Shown here piece by piece: positions 6,694-13,762 of a DNA stretch of 37,425 bases. The stretch covers positions 1 through 37,425 of the forward strand of contig CAYPEK010000034.1 of the NCBI GenBank assembly GCA_964409645.1, read 5' to 3'. A program made the position numbers and the translations under genes. The notes under the pieces are model-generated. The model was given only the letters and a program-made list of their open reading frames with translations, had not been told where the DNA came from and did no database searches. The stretch's first letter is position 1. Every line of letters begins with the position of its first letter. Origin of the DNA: CAYPEK01 sp964409645. GTDB lineage: Bacteria; UBP15; UBA6099.

Positions 6694-8529
6694 ATGAAAC
6701 GGACGAGTGGTTTTGTATCAATTGCATTTCTTGTCGTGGCACTGGGACTGGTGTCGGTTGCGAATGCGGCGCCGGCGAAGAAACCGGCGAAAAAGCCCGC
6801 GCCCGCCGAGGCGCAAGCCGCGTACCCGGCGATTCCGAAACCGGCGCCGCTGCCCGAGTGGGCGGAGCAGGGCATGTTCCGGTACATCCGCATCGACGGC
6901 GGCCGCATCGAGGTGATGAAGACGGAACGCACGCACTGGGGCCGCGGGTTCAACGCGAAGGAAAAGGAAACACTCGGCCACGTCTATAACAAGTACGCGG
7001 ACAAGATGCTCGGCCTGCTGAAGGACGCGCATTTTAACTGGATATGGGTGACATGGAGCAACGGCTGGTCGATCAAAGAGGAGTCGGACAGCCGAAAGGA
7101 ACTGACTGAGTTGATTAAGCGCTGCCACGCGGATGGGATAAAGGTGACCGCGTACATGAGCGCGACGAATATGTTCTGGGAGAACATGTTTCTGGACGAG
7201 CCGCAGTCGGTGCCGTGGACGCTGATCGAGGGCGGGCGGCCGGTGATGTACACCGGCGGGTTGAACCCGATGCGGTTCGTGGCGGACCTGAGAAACGAGG
7301 GCTGGCGGGCATATACCGTGAAGCGCGCGGTGTCGGCGGTCGAGGCGGGTGCGGACGCGGTGTTCTACGACAACGTGATAGGCGACACGCGCGGAATGGC
7401 GTTGCTTTTGAGCGAAACGCGGGCGGCGATGGACAAGAAGTCCGCCGAGCTCGGACTGCCGCGCGTGCTGCTAACGTCTAACGTGCATCTCGACCCGGAC
7501 AGGCTGATTCTGGACGAATACGCGGATTATCTGTGGCAGGAAGACGGGAAATCCACACCGGGCATCTGGACATCGGGATGGGAATTGAGCAACGCGCGTA
7601 AGCTGAAGTATCTGTATGGAATCAAGAGGCCGGGACAGTCGGTGCAGTACGAGGATGACGTTTACCGGTGCGGCGCGCGCGAGACGTGCATCCCCGCGCC
7701 CGAGGAGCAGAAGCTGACGATGGCGGAGACGCGGGCGTTCGGTGCGGAGACGTCGCGGAACATCGAGGGCCGCTTCCTTAAAGGATTGCTGCTTGACGAA
7801 CAAAAAGCGAAGGACGCGTGGGCGGTGATAGCGCTGTACAACAAATTCGCGGAGGATAACAGCGATCTGTACCACCGGGCATCGCAGGTGGAGCCGTTCC
7901 TGCTGGCGAGTGTGGATTCGGGATACAATCTCGCTGAGGCATTCATCCGGCGGAATGTGATGTTCGGCTTTCAGGCGACGTCGCGCATCGGGCGCGGGAC
8001 GCCGCTGTCGTCGTACAAGGCGGTACTGTTCTCGCCGTTCACAGGCAAACTGACCAATGAAGGACAGTCGGAATTGAAGAAATTCGTCGCGGCGGGCGGG
8101 AAGGTTTTCGCGCCGAAGGGCGCCGCGCTGAACGTGAAATACGAGGAGATTTCGGGCGACACGCTCGCGAAGATGGAGAAGAGCGAGGCGACGGACGAGC
8201 TCGTGGCGCGTCTCGAAAAAGCAACCGGCGGCCCGGTGGTGAAGATCGAGAACGGCGGCAATGTCGTGGCGAGCGTGACGAAGAAGGACGGCGCGGATAA
8301 ATATATCATTCACCTGATGAATTACAGCTATAAGGAACCCGCGGAGAAACTGCGCGTGCGGTTCAACACGGGCGGCTACGCGGGGAAAATGAAGGGCTGC
8401 GATGTTAGGCTGTTGTCGCCGGACGGCGATCAACCCGCGGTGACGGCCGCTCCGGACGGCGCGGGCTGTTCGTTCGACGTAGCATCCGTGCAGCGGTACA
8501 CCTTGGCCGTGGTTACACCGAAAAGATGA
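6694..8529 (+). CDS. Secreted putative glycosidase, GH42-like architecture
   Basis: A 611-residue protein with a clear Sec signal (MKRTSGFVSIAFLVVALGL, cleavage near ANA-AP), then an Ala/Lys/Pro-rich linker to about residue 45. Residues about 90-330 resemble a TIM barrel: HFNWIWVTWSNGW, LIKRCHADGIKVTAYMS, GADAVFYDNVIGDTRG and LLTSNVHLDPDRL follow strand-helix rhythm. Residues about 420-490 (YKAVLFSPFTGKLTNEGQ, LKKFVAAGGKVFAP) resemble the class I glutamine-amidotransferase-like trimerisation domain of GH42-type enzymes. The last 100 residues look like a beta-sandwich (KYIIHLMNYSY). The substrate and exact family are unknown; FYDN and LDEYAD hold candidate acidic residues. The ribosome site (GAAAGGACGATGCGAG) is loosely placed. 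It could be co-transcribed with the upstream gene. Confidence 0.6.
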   Translation: MKRTSGFVSIAFLVVALGLVSVANAAPAKKPAKKPAPAEAQAAYPAIPKPAPLPEWAEQGMFRYIRIDGGRIEVMKTERTHWGRGFNAKEKETLGHVYNKYADKMLGLLKDAHFNWIWVTWSNGWSIKEESDSRKELTELIKRCHADGIKVTAYMSATNMFWENMFLDEPQSVPWTLIEGGRPVMYTGGLNPMRFVADLRNEGWRAYTVKRAVSAVEAGADAVFYDNVIGDTRGMALLLSETRAAMDKKSAELGLPRVLLTSNVHLDPDRLILDEYADYLWQEDGKSTPGIWTSGWELSNARKLKYLYGIKRPGQSVQYEDDVYRCGARETCIPAPEEQKLTMAETRAFGAETSRNIEGRFLKGLLLDEQKAKDAWAVIALYNKFAEDNSDLYHRASQVEPFLLASVDSGYNLAEAFIRRNVMFGFQATSRIGRGTPLSSYKAVLFSPFTGKLTNEGQSELKKFVAAGGKVFAPKGAALNVKYEEISGDTLAKMEKSEATDELVARLEKATGGPVVKIENGGNVVASVTKKDGADKYIIHLMNYSYKEPAEKLRVRFNTGGYAGKMKGCDVRLLSPDGDQPAVTAAPDGAGCSFDVASVQRYTLAVVTPKR

Positions 8530-8656
8530 TCGGTATAGCAGCGAGAGTAGAGTAGCGAATTATATCTCGCCGGTTGCCCGGAGGCCGTTGTGAAGGCGTC
8601 TCATGGACAAAAGTAACCGCGACACACGGTAAAATGTATCGAGAAATATAAATGAA

Positions 8657-8686
8657 TTGTCGCTTTTTTATTGCCGGATGTATATT
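8657..8686 (+). promoter_or_regulatory. Possible promoter of the zinc-ribbon membrane protein
   Basis: TTGTCG (8657-8662), an 18-base spacer and TATATT (8681-8686) would start transcription about 10 bases before the ATG, leaving almost no leader. No Shine-Dalgarno-like sequence is visible before that ATG. Confidence 0.4.
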
Positions 8687-8703
8687 TGTGTTAGAATAAA
8701 AGC

Positions 8704-9567
8704 ATGTTTTGTCCTGCATGTGGAAACGAACTTCCCGATGGTGCGGTAATATGCGAAAAATGTGGCATGCAGGTCTCCGAGCAACCGCTGTTAACTCCAC
8801 AGTCATCAGGCTTGAACGCTCCGCCGCCGGAAATTCATAAATTCAACTGGAACGCATTCTTTTTCGGCTGGATATGGGCGATCGCAAATAAACTGCGCGG
8901 GTGGGCGATCGTTCTGCTCATTTTCAGTTTAGGCTTCAAAATAGTCCCGGCTTTATTAAGCATGCTTTTTCACAACGACAATATTACAATGTCGAGTTTT
9001 ACCTTATTGGGGCTGGTTTATATCGTTCTGCTTGGGCGGTTCGGGGCTTTGTGCAACGAACTTGCATGGAGATCGCGTGGTTTCAGAGACGCCGAACATT
9101 TTAATGAGGTTCAGCGCAGATGGCGCACTTTCACCACTCTTTTGATATGTTTCTATTTAGTGGGCTGTTGTGTTGCTTTTCAGTTACCTGCCTTTATTCA
9201 CATGAGTGACGAGGGGAATTACAAAAGATGTGTCAGGGCGTTATTAACAGTGAAAGACGGCGAGGCGCAATATAAAAAAGCGAATAACAAGTACACATCG
9301 GAAATGGCCGATCTGGCTGCTTATATAGTTCCGAAATGCCAAGGCAAACGGAAATGTGACAAAGATTTGATTGAATGGATGAAAGAGCAGGAAAACGCCG
9401 CTTTCTGCAAGGACATAGAATTGAAGACTGTTAAGGACGCGACGGATTTTCAGGTGATAGGAACAACGCGGGGCAGGGCTCCATGCGGAATATGTGCCAC
9501 CTCAAAAGGATATTACCCGGATACAAGTTCGGGTTGCTCAGCGAATACAAAATTAATGTGCCCGTAG
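8704..9567 (+). CDS. Zinc-ribbon integral membrane protein (DUF2628-like)
   Basis: A 287-residue protein that opens with a zinc ribbon (CPACG at 3-7 and CEKCG at 18-22), followed by a proline-rich linker. FNWNAFFFGWIWAIANKLRGWAI resembles the membrane-entry motif of DUF2628-type proteins. Three hydrophobic segments follow (about 65-85, 95-115 and 145-165). The C-terminal 110 residues form a soluble domain; VKDGEAQYKKANNKYTSEMADL resembles the helix-turn of pilin-like or DUF4190-associated domains. Six cysteines in its last 60 residues (for example CGICATSKGYYPDTSSGC) suggest disulfides, so this part is probably outside the membrane. The gene has no ribosome site and is probably leaderless. 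Its function is unknown. Confidence 0.7.
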   Translation: MFCPACGNELPDGAVICEKCGMQVSEQPLLTPQSSGLNAPPPEIHKFNWNAFFFGWIWAIANKLRGWAIVLLIFSLGFKIVPALLSMLFHNDNITMSSFTLLGLVYIVLLGRFGALCNELAWRSRGFRDAEHFNEVQRRWRTFTTLLICFYLVGCCVAFQLPAFIHMSDEGNYKRCVRALLTVKDGEAQYKKANNKYTSEMADLAAYIVPKCQGKRKCDKDLIEWMKEQENAAFCKDIELKTVKDATDFQVIGTTRGRAPCGICATSKGYYPDTSSGCSANTKLMCP

Positions 9568-9616
9568 GGTTCATTAAATGAACTGATGGATTTTAGCACG
9601 GGCTGGTGAATTTCGT

Positions 9617-10495
9617 TCACACTCCGGCGAGAGTTCTGAGTGAGAGGCGGGCGAAGTGGGCCGCTGATTCGAGGAACGCGCCTTCGAAGATGACGCTCGG
9701 CTCGCGGACGCATGCGTAGGCGCAGTCGTCGCAGTTGTCGAGGAAGTAGCAGTTGCCGGGATCGGTAGGCAGCGGATTGCCGTCCGCGCCGTATGAGATG
9801 TGGGTCTTTTTGTAGAGGCATGGGCCGGGGTGCGGGTCGTCGAGGAGCCTCAGGAATGCCGGCGAGGCGGCCACGGCGGGCGAGTTCAGTTTGCGGAGTT
9901 CCGAGGCGAGCGCGCGGCGGACTTCCATAGGCGAGGGGCTCATCGGCTGTATGCCGATCGTCAACTTGAGCCGCTCCGCGAGCCGGACGAGCGGGCGGAT
10001 CTGGTTGATGTTTCCATCCGGCAGCGTCTCCACCTGACCGGGTCCGAATACGACCGAACTCAGCGCCGCGGGCGCGCCGATCGATTTAAGAAAATCAATC
10101 GTCTCCATTATGTTGCTGAAAAGCTCCTGTCGGCCGCGGATGCGGTCTTGCGTTTCGTCGGCGGCGTCGAGCGAGATCGCGGTAACCGGCTTGATCGCGA
10201 GTTCCTCGAAGAAGCGGATGCGCCTGAGCGTCCCAGCGCCGTTCGTGGTCAATTGCGTGAGCATCGGCCGCCGCGCGCACCATCTGATGATATCCTCGAA
10301 TTCGGGATGCAGGGTGGGCTCGCCGCCCGATAGTTGAAGATAGGCGGGCGAGTGGCGGCGCACGATTTTTCTGAAGTCGGATGACGGCACGCTCTTCGGG
10401 CCAAGTTTGTCCGAGAGGAAGCAGTACGGGCACCGCAGGTCGCAACGCTCCGTGATGAGGAAAATGACGGAAAGTTTCAGATCGATCGCAGGCAT
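9617..10495 (-). CDS. Radical SAM protein with C-terminal cysteine cluster
   Basis: A 292-residue enzyme with the canonical C-x3-C-x2-C motif (CDLRCPYC at 18-25) that binds the SAM-cleaving [4Fe-4S] cluster. GGEP (SGGEPTLHP) and the LTTNG segment are also typical. The C-terminal part contains CYFLDNCDDCAYAC, plus an earlier PGPCLYKK. Four to five cysteines there suggest an auxiliary cluster as in SPASM/twitch proteins that modify peptides or proteins. The start with GGAG 10 bases before the ATG is chosen; an ATG 24 bases upstream has no such site. No small peptide substrate gene is recognisable nearby, so the target is unknown. It is convergent with the zinc-ribbon gene. Confidence 0.85.
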   Translation of the reverse strand: MPAIDLKLSVIFLITERCDLRCPYCFLSDKLGPKSVPSSDFRKIVRRHSPAYLQLSGGEPTLHPEFEDIIRWCARRPMLTQLTTNGAGTLRRIRFFEELAIKPVTAISLDAADETQDRIRGRQELFSNIMETIDFLKSIGAPAALSSVVFGPGQVETLPDGNINQIRPLVRLAERLKLTIGIQPMSPSPMEVRRALASELRKLNSPAVAASPAFLRLLDDPHPGPCLYKKTHISYGADGNPLPTDPGNCYFLDNCDDCAYACVREPSVIFEGAFLESAAHFARLSLRTLAGV

Positions 10496-10563
10496 TTTCG
10501 GGACTCCTTCAAGGTGCATTTTAGCAGTTGTCCGGCAGCGGGGCAACGCGGCGGCGCGCGAGA

Positions 10564-10592
10564 TTGGCAAACCGGAGGGGCGGCACTATAAT
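10564..10592 (+). promoter_or_regulatory. Consensus promoter of the GH4 gene
   Basis: TTGGCA (10564-10569), a 17-base spacer and a perfect TATAAT (10587-10592). The leader is about 80 bases and ends in a GGGAGG ribosome site 7 bases before the GH4 ATG. The promoter is divergent from the radical SAM gene. Confidence 0.75.
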
Positions 10593-10680
10593 ACAGGCTC
10601 GACCGCGCCGGAGAAGGAGAATTCCCTAGTGGCGTGGCCGAATGATTTGATAAGTAAATATTAGAAAAGGGAGGCAAAAC

Positions 10681-11958
10681 ATGGGACAGGCAAGAATAGC
10701 GCTGGTGGGAGCGGGAGGAATGTCGTTTGGGCCGGTAATGTCGTACGACGTGATCAGGTCGGAGAAACTGGCGGGGTCAACACTGGTGCTGGTTGACATA
10801 TCGGAGGACCGCCTCGAGCAGGCGTACTCGGTTGCGAACCGGCTGAACGAATCGATGGGCAGCCCGATATACATCGAGAAGGAATCGAACACTGCGCGCG
10901 GCGTGGCCGGAGCGGATTACGTGATAGTGTCCACCGAGATCGACCGCTGGAAATACTGGAAGATGGACTATGAGATACCGGTCAAATACGGCTCGACGCA
11001 GGTAATGGGAGAGAACGGCGGTCCCGGCGGTTTGTTCCACTCGCTTCGCACGGTGAAACTGCTGCTCGAGATCGGCGCGACGGTCGAGAAGGAGTCGCCC
11101 GGCGCGTTTTTGATCAACCTGACTAACCCGATGAGCCGCGTGACGCGCGGTCTGAACTTAGGCACGAAGTTGAAATGCGTCGGCATGTGCCACGAGTTCT
11201 TGGGCGGCACTCTGCGGCTTTCGTCATACCTGTTGATGCCGCCAAGCCGCATCGCCATCAAGGCGTCCGGCATGAACCATTTCACGTGGTTCTACGAGAT
11301 CAAGGACGCGGAGACGGGCGAAGATCTCTATCCGAAAGTCGAGTGGCACATCAAGACGTTCCCGTTCCTGCACACGAAGCTGATCCGGCGCTGCTTCGAT
11401 GAGTTCGGGCTGTTCCCGACGAGCACGGACAGCCACATCGGAGAGTACCTGCCGTTCGTGAGCGAGGAAGTGCATCCGCTGATGCAATTCAACGATTTCC
11501 ACAGGAACGAGTGGAAGCTGCGCAACTTCCTGAGCGATCAATACGGCAAGGGCCGCTTCTGGCTGCCGGTGAAGGCGCTGCCGAAGTCCGGCGAGGAAGT
11601 TGTGCCGATCATCGAGGGGATGGTCACAAAGGAACATGCGTACATCAACGCGGTGAACGTTCCCAATAAAGGGTACATCCCGAACCTGCCGGAAGGCGCG
11701 ATCGTCGAAGTGCCGGCGGATATCGTTGACGGCGAACTGAAGCCGCAGCAGGTGCCGGGCGTGCACGAGCCTCTCGCCGAGATCATGCGCACGCAGTACG
11801 GATTGCAGAGCCTGATCGTCGATTCCGTGCTGAAGAAGGACCCGGATCTGGCGTTTCAGGCGCTTGTTGCCGATCCGCTATCGCCTCCGAGCGAAGCCGA
11901 CTGCCGCAAGATGTTCGACGAAATGATGGAGAAACAACGGCCGATGCTTCCGTTCTGA
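10681..11958 (+). CDS. Family GH4 glycosidase (alpha-galactosidase/alpha-galacturonidase-like)
   Basis: A 425-residue cytoplasmic enzyme of glycoside hydrolase family 4, which cleaves glycosides by an NAD+- and Mn2+-dependent redox/elimination mechanism. The Rossmann motif is at the N-terminus (ALVGAGGMSFG, 7-17). GENGGPGG is at 110-117 and NLTNPMSR has the conserved NP at 149-150. The metal ligands are expected at Cys170 (in GMCHEF) and at His200 (in SGMNHFTW). No phospho-sugar-specific motif is obvious, and the GENGGPGG form suits the galactosidase/galacturonidase branch. The true substrate is undetermined. GGGAGG precedes the ATG. Its own promoter and terminator make it monocistronic. Together with the GPH symporter it would process imported oligosaccharides. 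Confidence 0.88.
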   Translation: MGQARIALVGAGGMSFGPVMSYDVIRSEKLAGSTLVLVDISEDRLEQAYSVANRLNESMGSPIYIEKESNTARGVAGADYVIVSTEIDRWKYWKMDYEIPVKYGSTQVMGENGGPGGLFHSLRTVKLLLEIGATVEKESPGAFLINLTNPMSRVTRGLNLGTKLKCVGMCHEFLGGTLRLSSYLLMPPSRIAIKASGMNHFTWFYEIKDAETGEDLYPKVEWHIKTFPFLHTKLIRRCFDEFGLFPTSTDSHIGEYLPFVSEEVHPLMQFNDFHRNEWKLRNFLSDQYGKGRFWLPVKALPKSGEEVVPIIEGMVTKEHAYINAVNVPNKGYIPNLPEGAIVEVPADIVDGELKPQQVPGVHEPLAEIMRTQYGLQSLIVDSVLKKDPDLAFQALVADPLSPPSEADCRKMFDEMMEKQRPMLPF

Positions 11959-11982
11959 CGGCGGCCTGAAAAAAACGAATGC

Positions 11983-12014
11983 AAAGGGCGGTCCGCAAGG
12001 GCCGCCCTTTTTTT
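11983..12014 (+). terminator. Intrinsic terminator after the GH4 gene
   Basis: A 9-bp stem (AAAGGGCGG with CCGCCCTTT) runs into seven T, 25 bases past the GH4 stop codon. It is a strong classical terminator. Confidence 0.9.
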
Positions 12015-12207
12015 GTCGCTAAATAGCAATCGACGCGAAGCTGCATCCGTCCGAATTGCCACAATCCGTTTTGTCTTTTCATCATCGTTGCGGAGGATCG
12101 GCATAGCGGAAAATTGTATTCGCACTCGTGATAAAATTTTGCTCGAACGCTATCGTTGCGTAATGTCAAGGTATCGCGGTTGTTGCTGATAACAGAATAG
12201 TCTTATA

Positions 12208-12609
12208 TCAAACCACGGCGCTTTTTGCTCTGAAGAAAAGCCAGTTTTTCTCGCCTCGGTTCTTCATCTGCACGAGTGCGTAGCGGCCGCTGAGCCGTTT
12301 GCCGTGAAGCTCCACAACCCATTTCGAGCCGGGGACGTGTTCTATCGGATCGTAATAGCCTTCGTCCCATATTTCGACCGTGCCTGCGCCGTACTCGCCT
12401 TCCGGAATCACGCCTTCGAAAGATGCGTAATCGAGGGCGTGGTCTTCGACAGCGACCGCGAGTCGCTTTGTGTCGAAATCGACAGGTGGCTCTTTTGGCA
12501 CGGCCCACGATTTCAGCACGCCGTCCATTTCGAGGCGCAGGTCATAATGGAGTCGCGAGGCATCGTGCCTGTGGATCACGAAGCGTAGTTTAGCGGGTTG
12601 ATTTTGCAT
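12208..12609 (-). CDS. Free-standing LigD-type DNA 3'-phosphoesterase
   Basis: A 133-residue protein consisting solely of the phosphoesterase domain that usually forms the N-terminus of DNA ligase D. The domain trims 3'-phosphate and 3'-ribonucleotide ends in bacterial non-homologous end joining. The active-site set known from Pseudomonas LigD (His42, His48, Asp50, Arg52, His84 and Tyr88) is present with identical spacing: His15, His21, Asp23, Arg25, His57 and Tyr61. HDASRLHYDLRLE and GVIPEGEYGAGTVEIWD are also hallmark segments. No Ku, ligase or polymerase gene is in the window, so it acts alone or with distant partners. The promoter sits so close that the mRNA is probably leaderless. Confidence 0.92.
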   Translation of the reverse strand: MQNQPAKLRFVIHRHDASRLHYDLRLEMDGVLKSWAVPKEPPVDFDTKRLAVAVEDHALDYASFEGVIPEGEYGAGTVEIWDEGYYDPIEHVPGSKWVVELHGKRLSGRYALVQMKNRGEKNWLFFRAKSAVV

Positions 12610-12617
12610 TTGGGAGA

Positions 12618-12647
12618 ATTATATACCTTGGGTAAAAAAAGAGACAA
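12618..12647 (-). promoter_or_regulatory. Promoter of the phosphoesterase gene
   Basis: On the minus strand TTGTCT (12642-12647), an 18-base spacer and TATAAT (12618-12623) lie only 8 bases before the ATG. Transcription should begin at or next to the start codon, implying a leaderless mRNA. Confidence 0.55.
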
Positions 12648-12754
12648 GACATTTCAAATGTTGCAAAAACGCCACACCGTTGCAAGGTTGCCGAAAATCC
12701 AAAAACGAAGCTTGTCTGCGGTAAGAAATATTTTTTTAAACAAGTAAAAGCTTA

Positions 12755-12783
12755 TTGACAATCTTTCCATAAGAATTTATTAT
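12755..12783 (+). promoter_or_regulatory. Consensus promoter of a small orphan gene
   Basis: A perfect TTGACA (12755-12760), an ideal 17-base spacer and TATTAT (12778-12783), with AT-rich upstream DNA resembling an UP element. The leader is about 65 bases and ends with GGAGGAGAGAG before the ATG. It is among the strongest-looking promoters in the window. Confidence 0.8.
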
Positions 12784-12856
12784 TAACAAAGGATTAACAT
12801 TTTTTGGTTTTTTGTATAGATTATTATATGTCAAAGAGGGAATGGAGGAGAGAGAG

Positions 12857-13048
12857 ATGTCAGCCATATCAGGAGTAGGCGCATCGGGCTCGATACAACC
12901 CGCCGGTACACCCGGAGAGGGGAAGAGTATTGTTGAGGCGACGCTCTACGAGAATACGAAGATGGCATCATGGTACACAGCGCCTCTGAGAATTCCTGAT
13001 GCGAGATTATTGTTCCCGATAGGCGGGAATGTAGATATGTCGATATAG
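12857..13048 (+). CDS. Small protein of unknown function
   Basis: A 63-residue protein that I do not recognise. It starts MSAISGVGASGSIQP, a Gly/Ser-rich stretch without a signal peptide or membrane segment. The middle (SIVEATLYENTKMASWYTA) is mixed, and the C-terminus (RIPDARLLFPIGGNVDMSI) is more hydrophobic. It is supported as a gene by a near-ideal ribosome site (GGAGGAGAGAG ending at the ATG) and a consensus promoter about 75 bases upstream, both rare in this window. An in-frame ATG 45 bases upstream has no such site. It stands alone before tRNA-Arg. High expression is likely from its signals, but no function can be suggested. Confidence 0.65.
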   Translation: MSAISGVGASGSIQPAGTPGEGKSIVEATLYENTKMASWYTAPLRIPDARLLFPIGGNVDMSI

Positions 13049-13178
13049 CAACGCAAGCAAAAGCCGGGCGGAGATTACAGCGCGGCGAAGTCAAAACGAA
13101 ACAGCGAGGAGAGGCCGGATCATAGGTGGCCCTATGGACATAAGAGGGGAATCGCGCTATTCTTATAGGTGATTTTTT

Positions 13179-13252
13179 GCGCCCGTAGCTCAGCTGGATA
13201 GAGCGCGAGACTCCGGATCTCGAGGTCAGGCGTTCAAATCGCCTCGGGTGCG
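13179..13252 (+). tRNA. tRNA-Arg (anticodon CCG)
   Basis: The acceptor arms GCGCCCG and CGGGTGC pair with one G-T. The D arm GCTCAGCTGGATAGAGC is canonical. The anticodon stem CGAGA/TCTCG carries the loop CTCCGGA, giving CCG (reads CGG). The T arm AGGCG-TTCAAAT-CGCCT is intact. The bases after the discriminator G are TTG, so CCA is not encoded. No integrase or duplicated 3' end is seen beside it. Confidence 0.95.
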
Positions 13253-13320
13253 TTGCAGCAATTTACAAGCGAACGACCCGCCGGCAGGCGGGAGTAAAAT
13301 AAAATGCGAGGGAGAACAAA

Positions 13321-13611
13321 ATGGAACTCGGCGCTTATCTCAAAGGGCTTCGCAAAAAAGCGGGGCTGACAATCAGAGACGTTGTCGAAATGGCGAACGA
13401 AGAAATCGACAAGACGACAGTGTCCCGCATCGAAAGGAATGAGCGCGGTCTGTCCTTCAAGGCGGCCTATTACTTCTCACAGATTTATGGAATCAGCCTT
13501 GACGAATTGGCCAAGAAGATGCTCGGCAGCAGTGCGAAGATTAAAAAGATCAAAATAGTCAAAAGGACTCCCGGCCGGAAAAAAGGCTCAAAAGTTGCCA
13601 AAAAGAAATAA
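13321..13611 (+). CDS. XRE-family transcriptional regulator with basic tail
   Basis: A 96-residue cytoplasmic DNA-binding protein. Residues 1-65 form a Cro/C1-type helix-turn-helix: LGAYLKGLRKKAGLTIRDVV is helices 1-2, and KTTVSRIERNERGLSF contains the recognition helix and the family's S-x-[IL]-E-x-[NG]-x-[RK]. YGISLDELAKKML closes the domain. The last 25 residues are strongly basic and include TPGRKKGSK, which resembles an AT-hook (GRK core) and would strengthen DNA binding. A GGGAG site precedes the ATG. An intrinsic terminator follows, so the gene appears monocistronic. Targets are unknown; neither neighbour is an obvious partner toxin or phage gene. Confidence 0.88.
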   Translation: MELGAYLKGLRKKAGLTIRDVVEMANEEIDKTTVSRIERNERGLSFKAAYYFSQIYGISLDELAKKMLGSSAKIKKIKIVKRTPGRKKGSKVAKKK

Positions 13612-13700
13612 CCGGGGCGTCGGCGCGTAAGGCGCAAAAGATTTGTTTTTGACAAGTGGCCGTCAGGCATAGTTTGGTGGTGCGTGATAGGGTATAAACA

Positions 13701-13725
13701 GGGCGCGCGTTAACGCGTCCTTTTT
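13701..13725 (+). terminator. Intrinsic terminator after the XRE gene
   Basis: A GC-rich stem (GGGCGCG with CGCGTCC, one G-U pair, 6-base loop) runs into TTTTT. It lies 90 bases past the XRE stop and 38 bases before the stop of the convergent [4Fe-4S] gene. Confidence 0.7.
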
Positions 13726-13762
13726 AATTTCTTCTTACGCCTCTTTCTCCATTCTGGTTATT

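Noticed and set aside
7471..8433. A 320-codon open frame on the minus strand within the GH42-like gene
   Set aside because: Same reason: compositional shadow, no ribosome site, no recognisable domain.
168..12000. A single polysaccharide-utilisation locus
   Set aside because: Sugar-related genes are interrupted by unrelated genes, carry separate promoters and terminators and face both ways. No SusC/SusD or sugar-sensing regulator is present.
13179..13611. Integrated element at tRNA-Arg
   Set aside because: No integrase and no duplicated tRNA 3' end were found. The XRE gene alone does not indicate a phage or island.
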